DNA from: Acidiferrum sp963764675
GTDB lineage: Bacteria > Acidobacteriota > Terriglobia > Acidiferrales > UBA7541
Direction of reading: 5' to 3'
NCBI GenBank assembly: GCA_963764675.1
Contig: CAVXTQ010000012.1
Coordinates: forward strand, 225,582-289,581
DNA: 64,000 nucleotides
A program made the translations under genes and the position numbers. Under the pieces are notes generated by a model, which had not been told where the DNA came from, did not search any database, and saw nothing but the letters and a program-made list of their open reading frames with translations. Positions 1-9,869 of this stretch are shown here, piece after piece; the stretch's first letter is position 1, and each line of letters starts with the position of its first letter.

Positions 1-2
1 TC

Positions 3-755
3 CGGCTCCCGTGGGGCTGGAATACTGGCGAGACTGGACCGCCGGAGATCAACAACTACAACGGAGCGCAGTTGCCGGACGTCAGTCAATTGCACAACGC
101 GCAGGTCGAGCCGATCTGCCGGAAGTATCTAGAGCTGCGCTACCGGATGCTGCCCTATCTGTACAGCGTGGCGCGCGAGGGCGCTGCGACGGGCATGCCG
201 ATCATGCGCGCGTTGTGGCTGCACTACCCGGATGACGCGAAGGCGGTTGCGTGCGGCGATCAATATTTGTGGGGTAGGAATGTGATGGTCGCGCCGGTGG
301 TCGAGAAGGGTGCGACGACGCGAAGCGTCTATCTCCCGCGCGGCGGCTGGTACGATTTCTGGACCGGCGAGCGAATCGAAGGCGGCCGCGAGATCAGCCG
401 CGAGGTGAACCTGGAAACGATGCCCCTTTACGTTCGCGCCGGATCGATCCTGCCAATGGGTCCGGTCAAGCAGTATACGGCGGAGAAGGTCGATCAGCCG
501 TATTCGATTTCGATTTATCCCGGCACGGATGCGGCGTTCTTGCTGTACGAAGATGACGGCGGTTCGTTCAACTACCGGAAAGGCGAGTGGATGGGAGTGC
601 AGATGGATTGGCATGACGCGCGGCGCACGCTGACTCTGCGGCTCGCGGAGGGTTCGCGCATGCTGGCGCCGATGCACAGGAGCTTCGACGTGAAGCTCGG
701 GCAAGAGACTCGATCCTTGGCATTCGAGGGCCAGCCGGTTGAAGTTGCGTTCTAA
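3..755 (+). CDS. Glycoside hydrolase family 31 (alpha-glucosidase/xylosidase type), C-terminal part
   Basis: The reading frame is open from the first bases of the window, so the 5' end with the catalytic barrel start is missing. The visible part begins with WGWNTGE and continues through a stretch typical of GH31 enzymes (PICRKYLELRYRMLPYLYS), then the VAPVVEKGA and YLP..GWYDFWTGE strands and the C-terminal beta-domain ending in a YEDDGGSFNY segment. GH31 enzymes hydrolyse terminal alpha-linked glucose or xylose. The catalytic aspartates lie upstream and cannot be checked, so the substrate is not assignable. The gene converges with the amidase on the other strand and their ends overlap by 4 bp. 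Confidence 0.9.
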   Translation, partial: RLPWGWNTGETGPPEINNYNGAQLPDVSQLHNAQVEPICRKYLELRYRMLPYLYSVAREGAATGMPIMRALWLHYPDDAKAVACGDQYLWGRNVMVAPVVEKGATTRSVYLPRGGWYDFWTGERIEGGREISREVNLETMPLYVRAGSILPMGPVKQYTAEKVDQPYSISIYPGTDAAFLLYEDDGGSFNYRKGEWMGVQMDWHDARRTLTLRLAEGSRMLAPMHRSFDVKLGQETRSLAFEGQPVEVAF

Positions 756-2170
756 ATGAGTGGCGGGCGTTGGCGATGCCAATCGGTATGGCTTTGAAAG
801 GAACGCGCCGCGGCGACGACCAGTTGATCGTTCAAAGCGCGGCCGATGAATTGCACGCCGAACGGAAGTTTGTCTTTGCTGAATCCGCAGGGGACACTGA
901 GCGCAGGCAGCCCGCACAGGCTGGAGATACCGTCCGGCTCGCGCTGGGCAATTGGCCCTGCCGAATCTTCCTCGGGCGGAGCGCTCAGCGGAGATGCTGC
1001 GGATGATTCGCCGGCGGTGGCTAGGACGTCGAAGTCATCAAACAGCCGGTCGATTTGCTTTTGCAAGAACGTTCGGACGCGCTGCACCTGAAGATAGTCG
1101 GTGGCGGAAAATTCCGAACTCGCATAGCCATTGATCTGCCCGACCGGATCGACCAACTCCGCGCAATGCCCGCTGGCAATCAGATCCTGAAACGACGAAG
1201 CAGCCTCGATCAATATCGTGAGCTCGGCACACTCTTCGTAAGGGCCGCCGGGAATTTCCACGTCCGAAATCTTTGCGCCGTTTTTCTCAAGCACCTTCAG
1301 AGCATCGTCAACAGCGGATTGCAAACTGGGATCCATCTCCCGCCAGACGTTGGTCAGGCGGCCGATGCGGAGCGGCTTGGCAAGCGGCACTGATTCGCGC
1401 GGATAGGAAAATTCGGCGACGTGCGCTGGCAGCGAATCGTGATCCTTGGGATCGTGCCCCGCGATGGTTGCGAGAACGAGTCCGCAATCGTCCGCAGTCC
1501 GGGCCATGGGGCCGAGTTTGTCCATGCTCCACGCAATAGCCATCGCGCCAAAACGGCTGACGCGGCCGAAGCTAGGACGCATTCCAGAGACTCCGCACCA
1601 CGAGGACGGACAAATAATCGAGCCGCGCGTGTCCGAACCAAGCGCCCACGGAGCAAGCCCGGCGGCAACCACCGCGCCCGATCCGCTGGAAGAGCCGCAC
1701 GTCCAATACTTGGTGTTCCATGGATTTCTTGCGGGTCCTGTTAGGGACGCGTCGCCGGCGGAATAGCCCAAGCCTCCGGCCAGCTCGATCATCGCGGCTT
1801 TGCCGATGAGGACGGCGCCAGCTTGATTCAGCCGCTCGATGACCGTGGCGTTGAAGTCGAATTTTTGAGCGGCGTAGGGACGCGCACCCCAGGTGGTCGG
1901 ATACCCTTCGACGGCGACCAGATCCTTTACAGCGTATGGAACACCGTGAAGTGGGCCGCGATAATGACCGGTGGCGATTTCTTTTTCCGCGGCTTGCGCC
2001 TGCTTTAGCGCCAGCTCCCGCGTAATGGTCGCATAGGCGCTGAGCTTGGGGCCGATCTTCTCGCTGCGGTCGAGATAACCTTCGGTGAGCTCGACCGGCG
2101 AGAGTTTGCGGGCTCGAATGCGCTCGCCCAATTCGCGAACGGAGAGAAATAAAATGTCTTCGTTCACCAC
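752..2170 (-). CDS. Amidase (amidase signature family)
   Basis: A 472-residue member of the amidase-signature family, which hydrolyses carboxamides with a Lys-cisSer-Ser triad. Lys82 lies in YAVKD, the cis-Ser region is CGSSSGSG (158-164) and the nucleophile Ser184 is in SDTRGSII; the Arg in place of the usual first Gly of this motif is a small deviation. Start is GTG (followed by a second GTG) one base after the stop of the upstream Tat-signal protein, so the two are very likely cotranscribed and perhaps translationally coupled. The substrate is unknown. It resembles GatA in sequence, but no gatB or gatC is near, which argues for a free-standing amidase. Confidence 0.88.
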   Translation of the reverse strand: MVNEDILFLSVRELGERIRARKLSPVELTEGYLDRSEKIGPKLSAYATITRELALKQAQAAEKEIATGHYRGPLHGVPYAVKDLVAVEGYPTTWGARPYAAQKFDFNATVIERLNQAGAVLIGKAAMIELAGGLGYSAGDASLTGPARNPWNTKYWTCGSSSGSGAVVAAGLAPWALGSDTRGSIICPSSWCGVSGMRPSFGRVSRFGAMAIAWSMDKLGPMARTADDCGLVLATIAGHDPKDHDSLPAHVAEFSYPRESVPLAKPLRIGRLTNVWREMDPSLQSAVDDALKVLEKNGAKISDVEIPGGPYEECAELTILIEAASSFQDLIASGHCAELVDPVGQINGYASSEFSATDYLQVQRVRTFLQKQIDRLFDDFDVLATAGESSAASPLSAPPEEDSAGPIAQREPDGISSLCGLPALSVPCGFSKDKLPFGVQFIGRALNDQLVVAAARSFQSHTDWHRQRPPLI

Positions 2171-2171
2171 G

Positions 2172-2612
2172 TCAGGTGTTCCCTTCTTCAGTGGCGGACA
2201 GTCTGGTTGCTGGCGGGAGAGTTTTTGCTGAAAGAGAAATCTTCAGAACGTCGGCAGGCGGATCGCCGTTTTGCAGCGCGAAAGCGCGAACCGACGCGAG
2301 CATTCTTTCGTTGTAGGTGAGAATGCGACGCAGGTGTTGGCGTTGCTCTTGCGAGAGGCGGCTTCCGTATTTGCGAATGACGTTGTCGAGCTTGGCTTCG
2401 ACGTTTTGCGTTTGCTCCGGCGCCAGCTCGACGCCATCGTGGGACTGCCGGTGGGAATGATGCAATGCCGCCAGCAGTTCCGGGGGAGAAAGAGACAAGG
2501 CTGCCGCCAGAGCGGCGTGTTGGCCAAAGCGACGCCGCGAGACGCGAGGCGCATCGCTAGCAGAAAGGCCACCCTTGGGCATGAGCGGCGAACTGGAAGG
2601 TGAGTTGGACAC
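2172..2612 (-). CDS. Small Tat-signal hypothetical protein upstream of amidase
   Basis: 146 residues, no family recognised. The N terminus carries SRRRFGQ followed by an alanine-rich hydrophobic stretch (residues 25-45), which fits a twin-arginine export signal. The rest is helical and polar (QRQHLRRILTYNERM) and contains HHSHRQSH, a histidine-rich patch near residues 52-58. It is encoded directly before the amidase with a 1-bp gap, so a role as an exported helper or subunit of the amidase is possible. That role is an inference from position only. Confidence 0.6.
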   Translation of the reverse strand: MSNSPSSSPLMPKGGLSASDAPRVSRRRFGQHAALAAALSLSPPELLAALHHSHRQSHDGVELAPEQTQNVEAKLDNVIRKYGSRLSQEQRQHLRRILTYNERMLASVRAFALQNGDPPADVLKISLSAKTLPPATRLSATEEGNT

Positions 2613-2763
2613 GCCGAGTATAGTCGTGCATAGAATATCCGCTCGTCAATCGAAAGCCTTGACCTGCTCGTGTTAAACATTGGTCGATTGGTGCAAGGCT
2701 CGGAATTGCGGCAAGAAGCTGGTTAAGGAAACCAGGTAAACAAACCAGGCAGAAAGGGTCCCT

Positions 2764-4356
2764 ATGAACATATTCGGTAGGTCACTGATTGGCGGTAGCG
2801 AAAGCGCGGAGTCCGGCGATACTTTTCGGGCGTGGAATCCCGCCACCGGAGAGACGCTGGAGCCGGCGTTCCATTCGGCGACGAAGGAAGATGTCAATCG
2901 CACTGCGCAACTGGCTGCCGACGCTTTCCCTGCTCTGAGCCGACTGCGAGCTGTGGAGAAGGCGGCGCTGCTGGAAAGCGTGGCTTCGCACATCGAGGGG
3001 ATCACCGAATCGATCGTAGAACGCGCGCACCTAGAGACGGCGCTGCCGAAGCCGCGCCTCCAATCGGAGACCGGGCGCACGTGCAACCAACTGCGGCTGT
3101 TCGCGAGCGTGGTGAAGGAAGGCTCTTGGGTGACGGCACGGATCGACCGGGCCGATCCGCAACGCAAGCCGCTCCCGAAGCCGGACGTGCGATCGATGTG
3201 GCACGGGCTTGGCCCGGTTGTTGTTTTCGGCGCCAGCAATTTTCCTCTGGCGTTTTCCGTCGCGGGAGGCGATACGGCGTCGGCGCTCGTGGCTGGAAAC
3301 CCTGTCATCGTGAAGGCGCATCCGGCACACCCGGGCACGAGTGAGCTTGTGGGGCGGGCGATCCGGGAGAGTGTTCGGGAGCAGGGTTTACCGCCCGGGG
3401 TGTTTTCGCTCCTGTTCGATTCGGGGACGAGCGTCGGAACGGCACTGGTCCAGCACCCACTTGTGAAAGCGGGTGGCTTCACAGGGTCGATTGCCGCTGG
3501 AAGAACGTTGATGAATTTGGCGGCGGGGCGGCCGGAGCCGATTCCCTTCTACGCTGAAATGGGGAGCACGAATCCTCTATTCATACTTCCTGGGGCCATG
3601 GCCGCACGAGGGCGCGAGATTGCTGCCCAGCTTCACGCGTCTTTCACCTTGGGCGGCGGGCAATTCTGCACGAAGCCCGGCATGGTGTTTGTGCCGGAGT
3701 CGGAGGACTCCGCAATCTTTCTTGGTGAATTTCGAGAGAAGGTGGCGCACTCGCCGAAATTTTCACTGCTGACGTCTGGGATTGCGGGGGCCTACCGGCG
3801 CGAGACGCAAAGCCGCAGAGGGCGCAGCGACATTGCGGTTCTGGCAGAGGGAGAGCAACCGGGCGCCGAGCCGGCGTTTCTTGCGGGAGTCGCAGTTTTT
3901 CAGACCGACGTAGCAGGCTTGCTGGCTAGTTCCGACCTCGGATCGGAAGTGTTCGGCCCATCCACACTGCTGGTGCGATTTTCGGGTAAAGAGCAGATCC
4001 TACACGCGGCACGCAGCCTCGGCGGCCATTTGACTGCGACGATTCACGGCACCCCGGAGGACCTGCGCGATTTCGCGGAGTTGATCGAGATCTTGAGGAC
4101 CAAGGTGGGCCGAATCGTATTCAACGGCTACCCGACGGGCGTGGAAGTATGCCACGCGATGATTCATGGGGGACCGTATCCGGCGAGCACAAACAGCAGC
4201 ACAACTTCGGTGGGCACCCAAGCGATCTACCGGTTTGCACGCCCGGTGTGCTATCAGGATTTTCCGAGCAGCGCGCTTCCCGATGAGTTGAAAAACGAGA
4301 ATCCCCTGGGGATTTGGAGAATGGTGGACGGGCAATTGACACGCGAACAGTTGTAA
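2764..4356 (+). CDS. Alpha-ketoglutarate semialdehyde dehydrogenase-type NADP aldehyde dehydrogenase
   Basis: 530 residues of the aldehyde dehydrogenase superfamily, in the subgroup that oxidises 2,5-dioxopentanoate to 2-oxoglutarate in pentose and sugar-acid breakdown. Visible motifs: FGASNFP (155-161), cofactor Lys184 in VIVKAHP, FTGS (239-242), general base Glu265 in YAEMGSTNP and catalytic Cys302 in GGGQFCTKPG. Length and the AEMGSTNP/GQFCTKPG combination fit this subgroup better than generic ALDHs. The GntR regulator immediately downstream suggests sugar-acid-responsive control (inference). The start ATG follows a purine-rich AGAAAGGG at a suitable distance. Confidence 0.85.
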   Translation: MNIFGRSLIGGSESAESGDTFRAWNPATGETLEPAFHSATKEDVNRTAQLAADAFPALSRLRAVEKAALLESVASHIEGITESIVERAHLETALPKPRLQSETGRTCNQLRLFASVVKEGSWVTARIDRADPQRKPLPKPDVRSMWHGLGPVVVFGASNFPLAFSVAGGDTASALVAGNPVIVKAHPAHPGTSELVGRAIRESVREQGLPPGVFSLLFDSGTSVGTALVQHPLVKAGGFTGSIAAGRTLMNLAAGRPEPIPFYAEMGSTNPLFILPGAMAARGREIAAQLHASFTLGGGQFCTKPGMVFVPESEDSAIFLGEFREKVAHSPKFSLLTSGIAGAYRRETQSRRGRSDIAVLAEGEQPGAEPAFLAGVAVFQTDVAGLLASSDLGSEVFGPSTLLVRFSGKEQILHAARSLGGHLTATIHGTPEDLRDFAELIEILRTKVGRIVFNGYPTGVEVCHAMIHGGPYPASTNSSTTSVGTQAIYRFARPVCYQDFPSSALPDELKNENPLGIWRMVDGQLTREQL

Positions 4357-4410
4357 GTACCGCGTTTATTTTATAGGCTTAGGGCCATAGAGAGTCTTTC
4401 GTCCGCAGGT

Positions 4411-5175
4411 GTGGTGGAATTCCGGACGAAACAACCGGTGATCGTGGTGGAGAGCCGACAAAGAGCCTTGGCCAAAACTAAAAAGCCCGTTATCCCGCGC
4501 AAGACAACGCCCATCCCTCGACAGTCTCTGGCTTCCGCTGTGCTCGAGCGGCTGAGAGACAAAATCCTCAGCGGTGAGTTGCGGGAAGGCGAACAACTGC
4601 GCCAGGACGCGATCGCCATAGAGTTTCAGATCAGCCGGATCCCGGTGCGGGAAGCCCTCAGCCATCTGGCGGCGGAAGGACTGATTACGATCGTCGCAAA
4701 CCGCGGGGCGGTGGTCTCCGCGCTTTCGCCCGACGAAATCATGCAGATCTTTGAAACGCGCGCTGCTTTGGAGTGCTACATGCTGCGCTGCGCGATTCCG
4801 AACATGAAGCAAGAGGATTTCAAGAAGGCTGAGGAAGTTCTGGAACGTTTCGAGGCGTCACTCGAGAAAGATTCCGAGGTGAGGTCCTGGGGGTCGTGGA
4901 ACTGGAGCTTCCATTCCGCGCTGTATGCGCCGGCGAATCGCGCATACATGCTGGCCTACGTCAAAACTTTGAACATCAATTGCGACCGGTACACGCGGCT
5001 GCACCTGCTTTTCACGCGGGACTTGCATCGCGCGGGCCAGGCGCACCGCGAACTGCTAGATGCTTGCAAGACGAGAAACCCCGAAATCGCATCCGCAGCG
5101 CTGTGGAAGCACATCACCGAAGCGGGCGAATACCTGAAGGAATTTATCCAGCGTCATCGCGAACAACACTCTTGA
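4411..5175 (+). CDS. GntR family regulator, FadR/FCD subfamily
   Basis: 254 residues. An N-terminal winged helix (about 35-100; LASAVLERLRDKILSGELREGEQ and SRIPVREALSHLAAEGLI) is followed by an all-helical FCD ligand domain (about 110-240) with the metal/ligand-site type residues in FHSALY and AHRELLDAC. Such regulators respond to small carboxylates or sugar acids. It begins with GTG 55 bp after the aldehyde dehydrogenase on the same strand, so it probably regulates that gene. The first ~25 residues before the winged helix are poorly conserved-looking, so a start further in is possible. Confidence 0.85.
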   Translation: MVEFRTKQPVIVVESRQRALAKTKKPVIPRKTTPIPRQSLASAVLERLRDKILSGELREGEQLRQDAIAIEFQISRIPVREALSHLAAEGLITIVANRGAVVSALSPDEIMQIFETRAALECYMLRCAIPNMKQEDFKKAEEVLERFEASLEKDSEVRSWGSWNWSFHSALYAPANRAYMLAYVKTLNINCDRYTRLHLLFTRDLHRAGQAHRELLDACKTRNPEIASAALWKHITEAGEYLKEFIQRHREQHS

Positions 5176-5296
5176 GCTTTTACGCCGAAGAGATTTCCCG
5201 GCGGAGAGCATTAGTATGGTCGAAAGATCAGCGGGCGAGCCGTGGAGCGACTCTAGCCACGGCTCGCGCCACGCAACGCGACATCCGGAATTGACG

Positions 5297-5782
5297 TTAT
5301 AGTGCCGGGCTGGCAACAGTCGGAGCCACGCCAGTCAGGGTGTAACGGATGACACCCGTCTGATCGGAGTAGAAGCCGCGCTGTCCGGTGGTACCAACGG
5401 TTGCAGGAATGCCTGTAACCGTATACGTGTCGTTCTTGCCGTCGCCGCCTGCCACCGTGGCGTATGCGAATGTATAACCCGCCTTGGCGCCAAGACTGAG
5501 AACCGGATCAATGATGCCCTTGCCGCCGGCGCAAGCGCCACCGGTGTTGAGCTCAACCAACGAGACCGAGTACCCAATAGCTGGGCAAGAGGTGGCGTAG
5601 TTTACTTCGCCGGTGTTGATCGTGCGCACCGAACCCACCGCCGATGCTTCGTTAGCGGCCATTTTTGACTTGATGAGATTAGGAATCGCGATCGCCGCGA
5701 TGATCAAAATGATGGCTACGACGATCAAAAGCTCGATAAGCGAAAAACCCTTTTGACGAACAAATTTCTTTTTCTCCGTCAT
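5297..5782 (-). CDS. Type IV major pilin-like protein
   Basis: 161 residues with a class III prepilin leader: processing is expected between Gly12 and Phe13 in QKGFSLIELL, with the conserved Glu at +5. The hydrophobic N-terminal helix (13-37) and a short C-terminal domain with cysteines match PilA/PulG-type pilins. The start chosen is the ATG after AAGGAGA; the longer open frame upstream lacks pilin features. No assembly genes (pilB, pilC, pilQ) are in the window, so this is an isolated pilin gene. Neighbouring genes for a FliA-type sigma factor and c-di-GMP-type signalling suggest it belongs to a surface-behaviour block. Confidence 0.9.
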   Translation of the reverse strand: MTEKKKFVRQKGFSLIELLIVVAIILIIAAIAIPNLIKSKMAANEASAVGSVRTINTGEVNYATSCPAIGYSVSLVELNTGGACAGGKGIIDPVLSLGAKAGYTFAYATVAGGDGKNDTYTVTGIPATVGTTGQRGFYSDQTGVIRYTLTGVAPTVASPAL

Positions 5783-6207
5783 ATTGTCTCCTTGGTGACC
5801 TGACAGTCCTGGACTGTTGCACTGGGAAGAAGCACGGTTGGGGCCATATCCCAAGTCGATCGCGTCAGCGCTGGAACTTTTACAGCGCAGAAAACAAAGG
5901 ACTTCTTTAGGGCTGATGCTGCCCTCGGTCTCTGCAATGCAGTCGTGGTGACCATTTTTGTCTAGGGATTGCCAGATTGCGGCGACGCTTCCCGCTCCCA
6001 CTGCGCAACATTCAGTGATGCCAGCGCTCCTATCCTTCCCTCGCTCGCGCTCGCAGACTAGAAAGTGCATCGCCAAGTCCCAATTTGGATGGGTAATTGC
6101 ACCTCTGCATGCTAGACAGTGGAAGGTGTTCGAAAGAACTTCTGGTTCGCCTCATGTTCTTAAGCTTCTTAAGAGGCTCCGGCATTTGTGTGGCTATGCG
6201 TCGTGTT
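5783..6207. other. Intergenic region between pilin and sigma factor genes
   Basis: About 425 bases without a convincing gene. Apart from the pilin ribosome-binding site and the candidate sigma-54 promoter, nothing recognisable was seen. Short open frames here lack start signals and family features. Confidence 0.5.
5831..5846 (-). promoter_or_regulatory. Possible sigma-54 promoter of the pilin gene
   Basis: On the minus strand, about 50-65 bp before the pilin start, TGGCCC and a downstream GTGCTT place GG and GC exactly 10 bases apart, the spacing of -24/-12 promoters. The -24 element is good (TGGC); the -12 element is weaker than TTGC. Pilin genes are often sigma-54 dependent. No activator gene is adjacent. 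Confidence 0.35.
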
Positions 6208-7164
6208 TCATTGGACATCAGTCGGCGATACGACGCCCACTTTCGCTGGAGTTCTACCGTCCGGGCAGCGCAGTCGAAAGAACAACAAACGCGAGCGCAG
6301 GTGCACCAAGGCCGCCGCGCGAATTTGTGACACACGTGATTCGCCAATCCCCAGAATCTTGCCGATTTTTTTCATAGTGAGTTCTTCGAGATAATAAAAG
6401 CCCAAGACCTGTCGTTCCTTTTCTTCCAGTTTCGACAGGGTCTCCCCTAGGAGATCGCGGACCTCTCGACGAAAGGTCATCTGAAAGGGATCTTCTTCTG
6501 GTCGGAACGCTAAGGGCAAGCCTTCCTCTTCAGTCCCTTCCTCGGACCAAATATGCAAACTTCTTAGTCCGAGACCTCGTAGTTCACCTTGTAGCCGATG
6601 AAGGTCCTCAATGGGTACGCTCAGCTTGGAAGCTATTTCCGACGTCGAAGGAGAGTGGCCAAGCTCGCCGGTGAGTTCGTGGCTTGCCCGTTCAAGCCTG
6701 CGCGCCTTCTGCCTCAGGCTTCGCGGGCTCCAGTCCAGCTGGCGCAGGCTATCCAAAATCGCGCCACGAATTCGAAATCGCGCGTATGACTTGAGCCGTA
6801 CGTTTCTCTGCGGATCAAATTTATCGACGGCATCGATCAGCCCCAAAATCCCGGCGTGAAACAGATCGTCGAATGACACGTGTGACGGCAAACCGTCGTG
6901 GATACGTCGCGCGATGTACCGCACTTCAACTAGGTTTTCCAGGAGCAACCTCTGTCTTCCAACGGCATCCACGTCGTTCCATTGCGGCATGGACTCTGAG
7001 GGCATTTTCAGAATCTCTTCCATCTCTTGCACTCGTCTCGTTGCACTTCTGTCCGATTCGTCGCGCAACATCGAGTCCCTCCCGCCGGTAGGTTCACTTG
7101 GATTCAACAATGTCGATTCATCGCTCGTCGTGGGGTACGTGCAATTCGAGCTCCGAACTGTCAA
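6208..7164 (-). CDS. FliA/WhiG-type alternative sigma factor (sigma-28 group)
   Basis: 318 residues with sigma-70 family regions. Region 2 is seen as HVSFDDLFHAGILGLIDAVD and SYARFRIRGAILDSLRQLDW, the latter typical of FliA/SigF-like factors. Region 3 lies around PSTSEIASKL, and region 4 has LEEKERQVLGFYY followed by a helix-turn-helix with GESRVSQIRAAAL. There is an extra ~60-residue N-terminal stretch without a domain. In other bacteria this group drives flagellar, motility or general stress genes. No anti-sigma (flgM-like) gene is adjacent. Its partners here (pilin, PilZ and HD-GYP proteins) suggest a motility/surface regulon, which is inference. Confidence 0.88.
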   Translation of the reverse strand: MTVRSSNCTYPTTSDESTLLNPSEPTGGRDSMLRDESDRSATRRVQEMEEILKMPSESMPQWNDVDAVGRQRLLLENLVEVRYIARRIHDGLPSHVSFDDLFHAGILGLIDAVDKFDPQRNVRLKSYARFRIRGAILDSLRQLDWSPRSLRQKARRLERASHELTGELGHSPSTSEIASKLSVPIEDLHRLQGELRGLGLRSLHIWSEEGTEEEGLPLAFRPEEDPFQMTFRREVRDLLGETLSKLEEKERQVLGFYYLEELTMKKIGKILGIGESRVSQIRAAALVHLRSRLLFFRLRCPDGRTPAKVGVVSPTDVQ

Positions 7165-7616
7165 ATGCGCCCTTGATTGGTTAGAACTAATGAGCCTTCG
7201 AAGATTGGCCGAACTGGCGTTCGCCGTTCTCCTGGGGTGAAACGATATTCTCCACTTCCGATGGCCGGTAGCTCTCCGCCGAGTTTGTGCTTACGGCCAC
7301 CTCCAGAGAGATTTGTGTCATCTCGCAAACGGATTCCTTTTGGCGCGGGTTCCAAAACAGGACTCGCGCTTCACGCTGGCACGGATGGTTCTGAACTCCC
7401 GGTGTTCTCTTGTAAAGCTTTCCCACAAATATCTGATGTTTCATTGCGTTGCGACAGAATCGGCAGCGCAAGAACGGGCGCGGTATTGGCGCGCCTCGTG
7501 CAGGAACAGACTGGTTGGATTAGCAACCCCGGAGTGGACCAAGTTGGGTCTCGAAGGAATGGGGGCTTGCGTGGAAGCTCACGGGTGATTTAGTGCGACT
7601 GCATCGAGCAGGAAAT
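7165..7616. other. Divergent intergenic region between sigma factor and histidine kinase
   Basis: About 450 bases between the divergent genes. A minus-strand frame at 7187-7471 begins with a CxxC-like MRCRFC but has no good ribosome-binding site or recognisable family. Promoters for both genes should lie here, but none could be assigned with confidence. Confidence 0.4.
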
Positions 7617-9866
7617 ATGGACGAGCCAGAGATCGCGCAAACGCAGGTTCTTCGCGTGAACTTCCGGCGCATTGAACGGCGGGAGTGGTGGCTGTGGGCG
7701 GCAGCGGTTGTTATCACGCTACTCCTGACGGTTGGGATGGCCTCTTTTCTGCTTCCTGAGGTGCATGACCTCCATGATTTCCTTTCCCTAAGTTTGCTGC
7801 CGCAAGCGGTGCGAGGGCTGATTGGCTTGGTTTTTCTCTTCGACCTCTACACGATCTACCAGCATTTGCTGATCTACCGGATTCGACGGGAGCTGGTCAA
7901 ACGAGAAGAACTGTTTCACCTGATCAGTGAGAACGCAGCCGACATGATCGCGGTCGTGGATATGGAGGGGAAACGGCTCTTCAACAGTCTTTCTTACCAG
8001 ACGGTGCTGGGCTATTCGCCTGAGGAACTGCAGGCCTCTTCAGCCTTCGAGCAGATTCACCCCGACGATCGTGAGCGCGTCAAGAAGGCCACCGAGGACG
8101 CGCGGCTTTCGGGAATTGGAAAAACGCTGGAGTACCGCGCTCGCCACAAGAACGGGACGTGGCTGGTGCTGGAATCAACGTCGAGCGTCATTCGCAATGC
8201 CAAGGCGGAGCCGGAAAAGCTTGTGATCGTCAACCGCAACATCACCGAGCGCAAAAGAGCGGAGGACGCTCTTCGGCGCTCGGAGGCAGATTTTCGCTCG
8301 GTGGTGGAAGACGCGCCGTATGGAATCTATCGCGCAAGCATCACCGGCCGATTTCTGCAAGTCAATCCGGCGCTGCAACACATGCTGGGTTATGAGTCTG
8401 GAGCAGGAGCTCTTGAGAAGAGATCTGGCAACGCGACATCTTCCGGCACAGCGCGGAATACCAGCGTTTGACCGAGCTGCTCACCCGCAAGGAAGAAATC
8501 AAGGACATCGAAATGGAGTGGAAGCGGCAAGACGGCACGCCCATCACCGTGCGATGTTCGGGCCGATGCATCAACGATGAAAACGGCGCTCCGGCGTACT
8601 TTGAAATGTTCGCGGAGGATGTGACGGAAAAGCGAGTGCTCGAACGACAACTGAGAATGGCGCAAAAAATGGAAGCGATTGGACGGCTATCCGGGAGGAA
8701 TCGCCCACGACTTCAACAATCACCTGGGAGTAATCATCGGTTACAGCAGAGTGCTGAGGAAGGCGCTGGGCACGAACAATACTCTCTGTGAGCATGCCCT
8801 CGAAATCGAGAAGGCGGGACAGCGAGCGGCTTCTTTGACTAAGCAGTTGCTTGCTTTCAGCCGGCAGCAGGTCTTGACTCCTGCCGTCCTCAGCCTCAAC
8901 ACACTCACCTCTGACATGGAAAGTATGCTTCCCCGACTGCTGGGCGAGGATATCGAGGTGTCGTTGGCGCTGGACCCTGAGCTTGGCAGCGTGAAAGCGG
9001 ACCAAAGCCAGATCGAACAGGTGATCATGAACCTAGCTGTAAACGCGCGTGACGCTATGCCCACCGGAGGGAAGCTGAAGATCCAGACTGCCAACGTGGA
9101 GTTTGACCAAGCGTATACACACACTCATCCGGGTTCTAGAGCCGGGAATTACGTGCTTTTGGCGGTGACCGACACGGGAACGGGCATGGACGCCGGAACA
9201 CTTACGCATATCTTCGAGCCATTCTTCACCACCAAGGAACAGGGCAAGGGCACGGGGCTGGGACTTGCAACTGTGTACGGCATCGTTAAACAGAGCAACG
9301 GTTATATCTGGGTGGACAGCGCGCCGGGAAAAGGCACGTCCTTTGAGATTTATCTCCCGCGACATGAGGGTCAGCCGGCCGTGGAAGAACAGAAAGTCGA
9401 TTCGGTGGAACATCTGCGCGGTACGGAAAGTATTCTTCTGGTGGAAGATGCCCAGCCGCTGAGAAAACTTGCGCAAACCTTTCTGGAAGCTGCCGGATTC
9501 AGCGTGTTGACGGCAGGGAGCGGTGAAGAAGCTCTGGAGGTTGCAGCGCGCTCCGGAGTAACTCTTGATCTCCTACTGACCGATGTCGTGATGCCAGGCA
9601 TGAACGGCCGCGTTTTGGCAGAACAATTGCTGCCGCGTCAACCAGGAATGAAGGTCCTCTACATGTCGGGCTATACCGACAGCTTTATTGCAGGACACGG
9701 AGTTCCCGATCCTGGAATCCACCTTCTGCACAAGCCATTTACGGAAGACGTTCTTATCCGGAAGGCGCGCGAGGTACTCGATGGCGGGAAAAGGCCAGCG
9801 TCCGCTACCAGCAAGCTGGCCGAACTTCAAGGAACACTATCGGGTCCGGCCAATCGGGGGAACTAG
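7617..9866 (+). CDS. Membrane PAS-PAS hybrid histidine kinase with C-terminal receiver (apparent frameshifts)
   Basis: About 750 residues when three frameshifts (near 8400, 8432 and 8690) are repaired. Order: two membrane helices (about 30-50 and 60-85), PAS domain 1 (ISENAADMIAVVD to ITERKRAEDALRRSE), PAS domain 2 (about 235-345, the shifted part), HisKA with GGIAHDFNNHLG, HATPase boxes (NLAVNARDAMP, TDTGTGMD, GTGLGLATVYG) and a receiver domain with the phospho-acceptor Asp in LLLTDVVMPG. The third shift is explained by one extra G in a GGG run. The start is the ATG after CAGGAA rather than an upstream GTG. It probably phosphorylates the REC-PilZ or REC-HD-GYP protein encoded directly downstream. 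Confidence 0.85.
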
Positions 9867-9869
9867 GCG

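Noticed and set aside
2673..3482. Long minus-strand frame opposite the aldehyde dehydrogenase
   Set aside because: Shadow frame from high-GC codon use; serine/arginine-rich without domain, while the plus strand encodes a complete enzyme.
7187..7471. Possible small CxxC protein on the minus strand
   Set aside because: No ribosome-binding site, no family resemblance beyond one CRFC; kept as intergenic.
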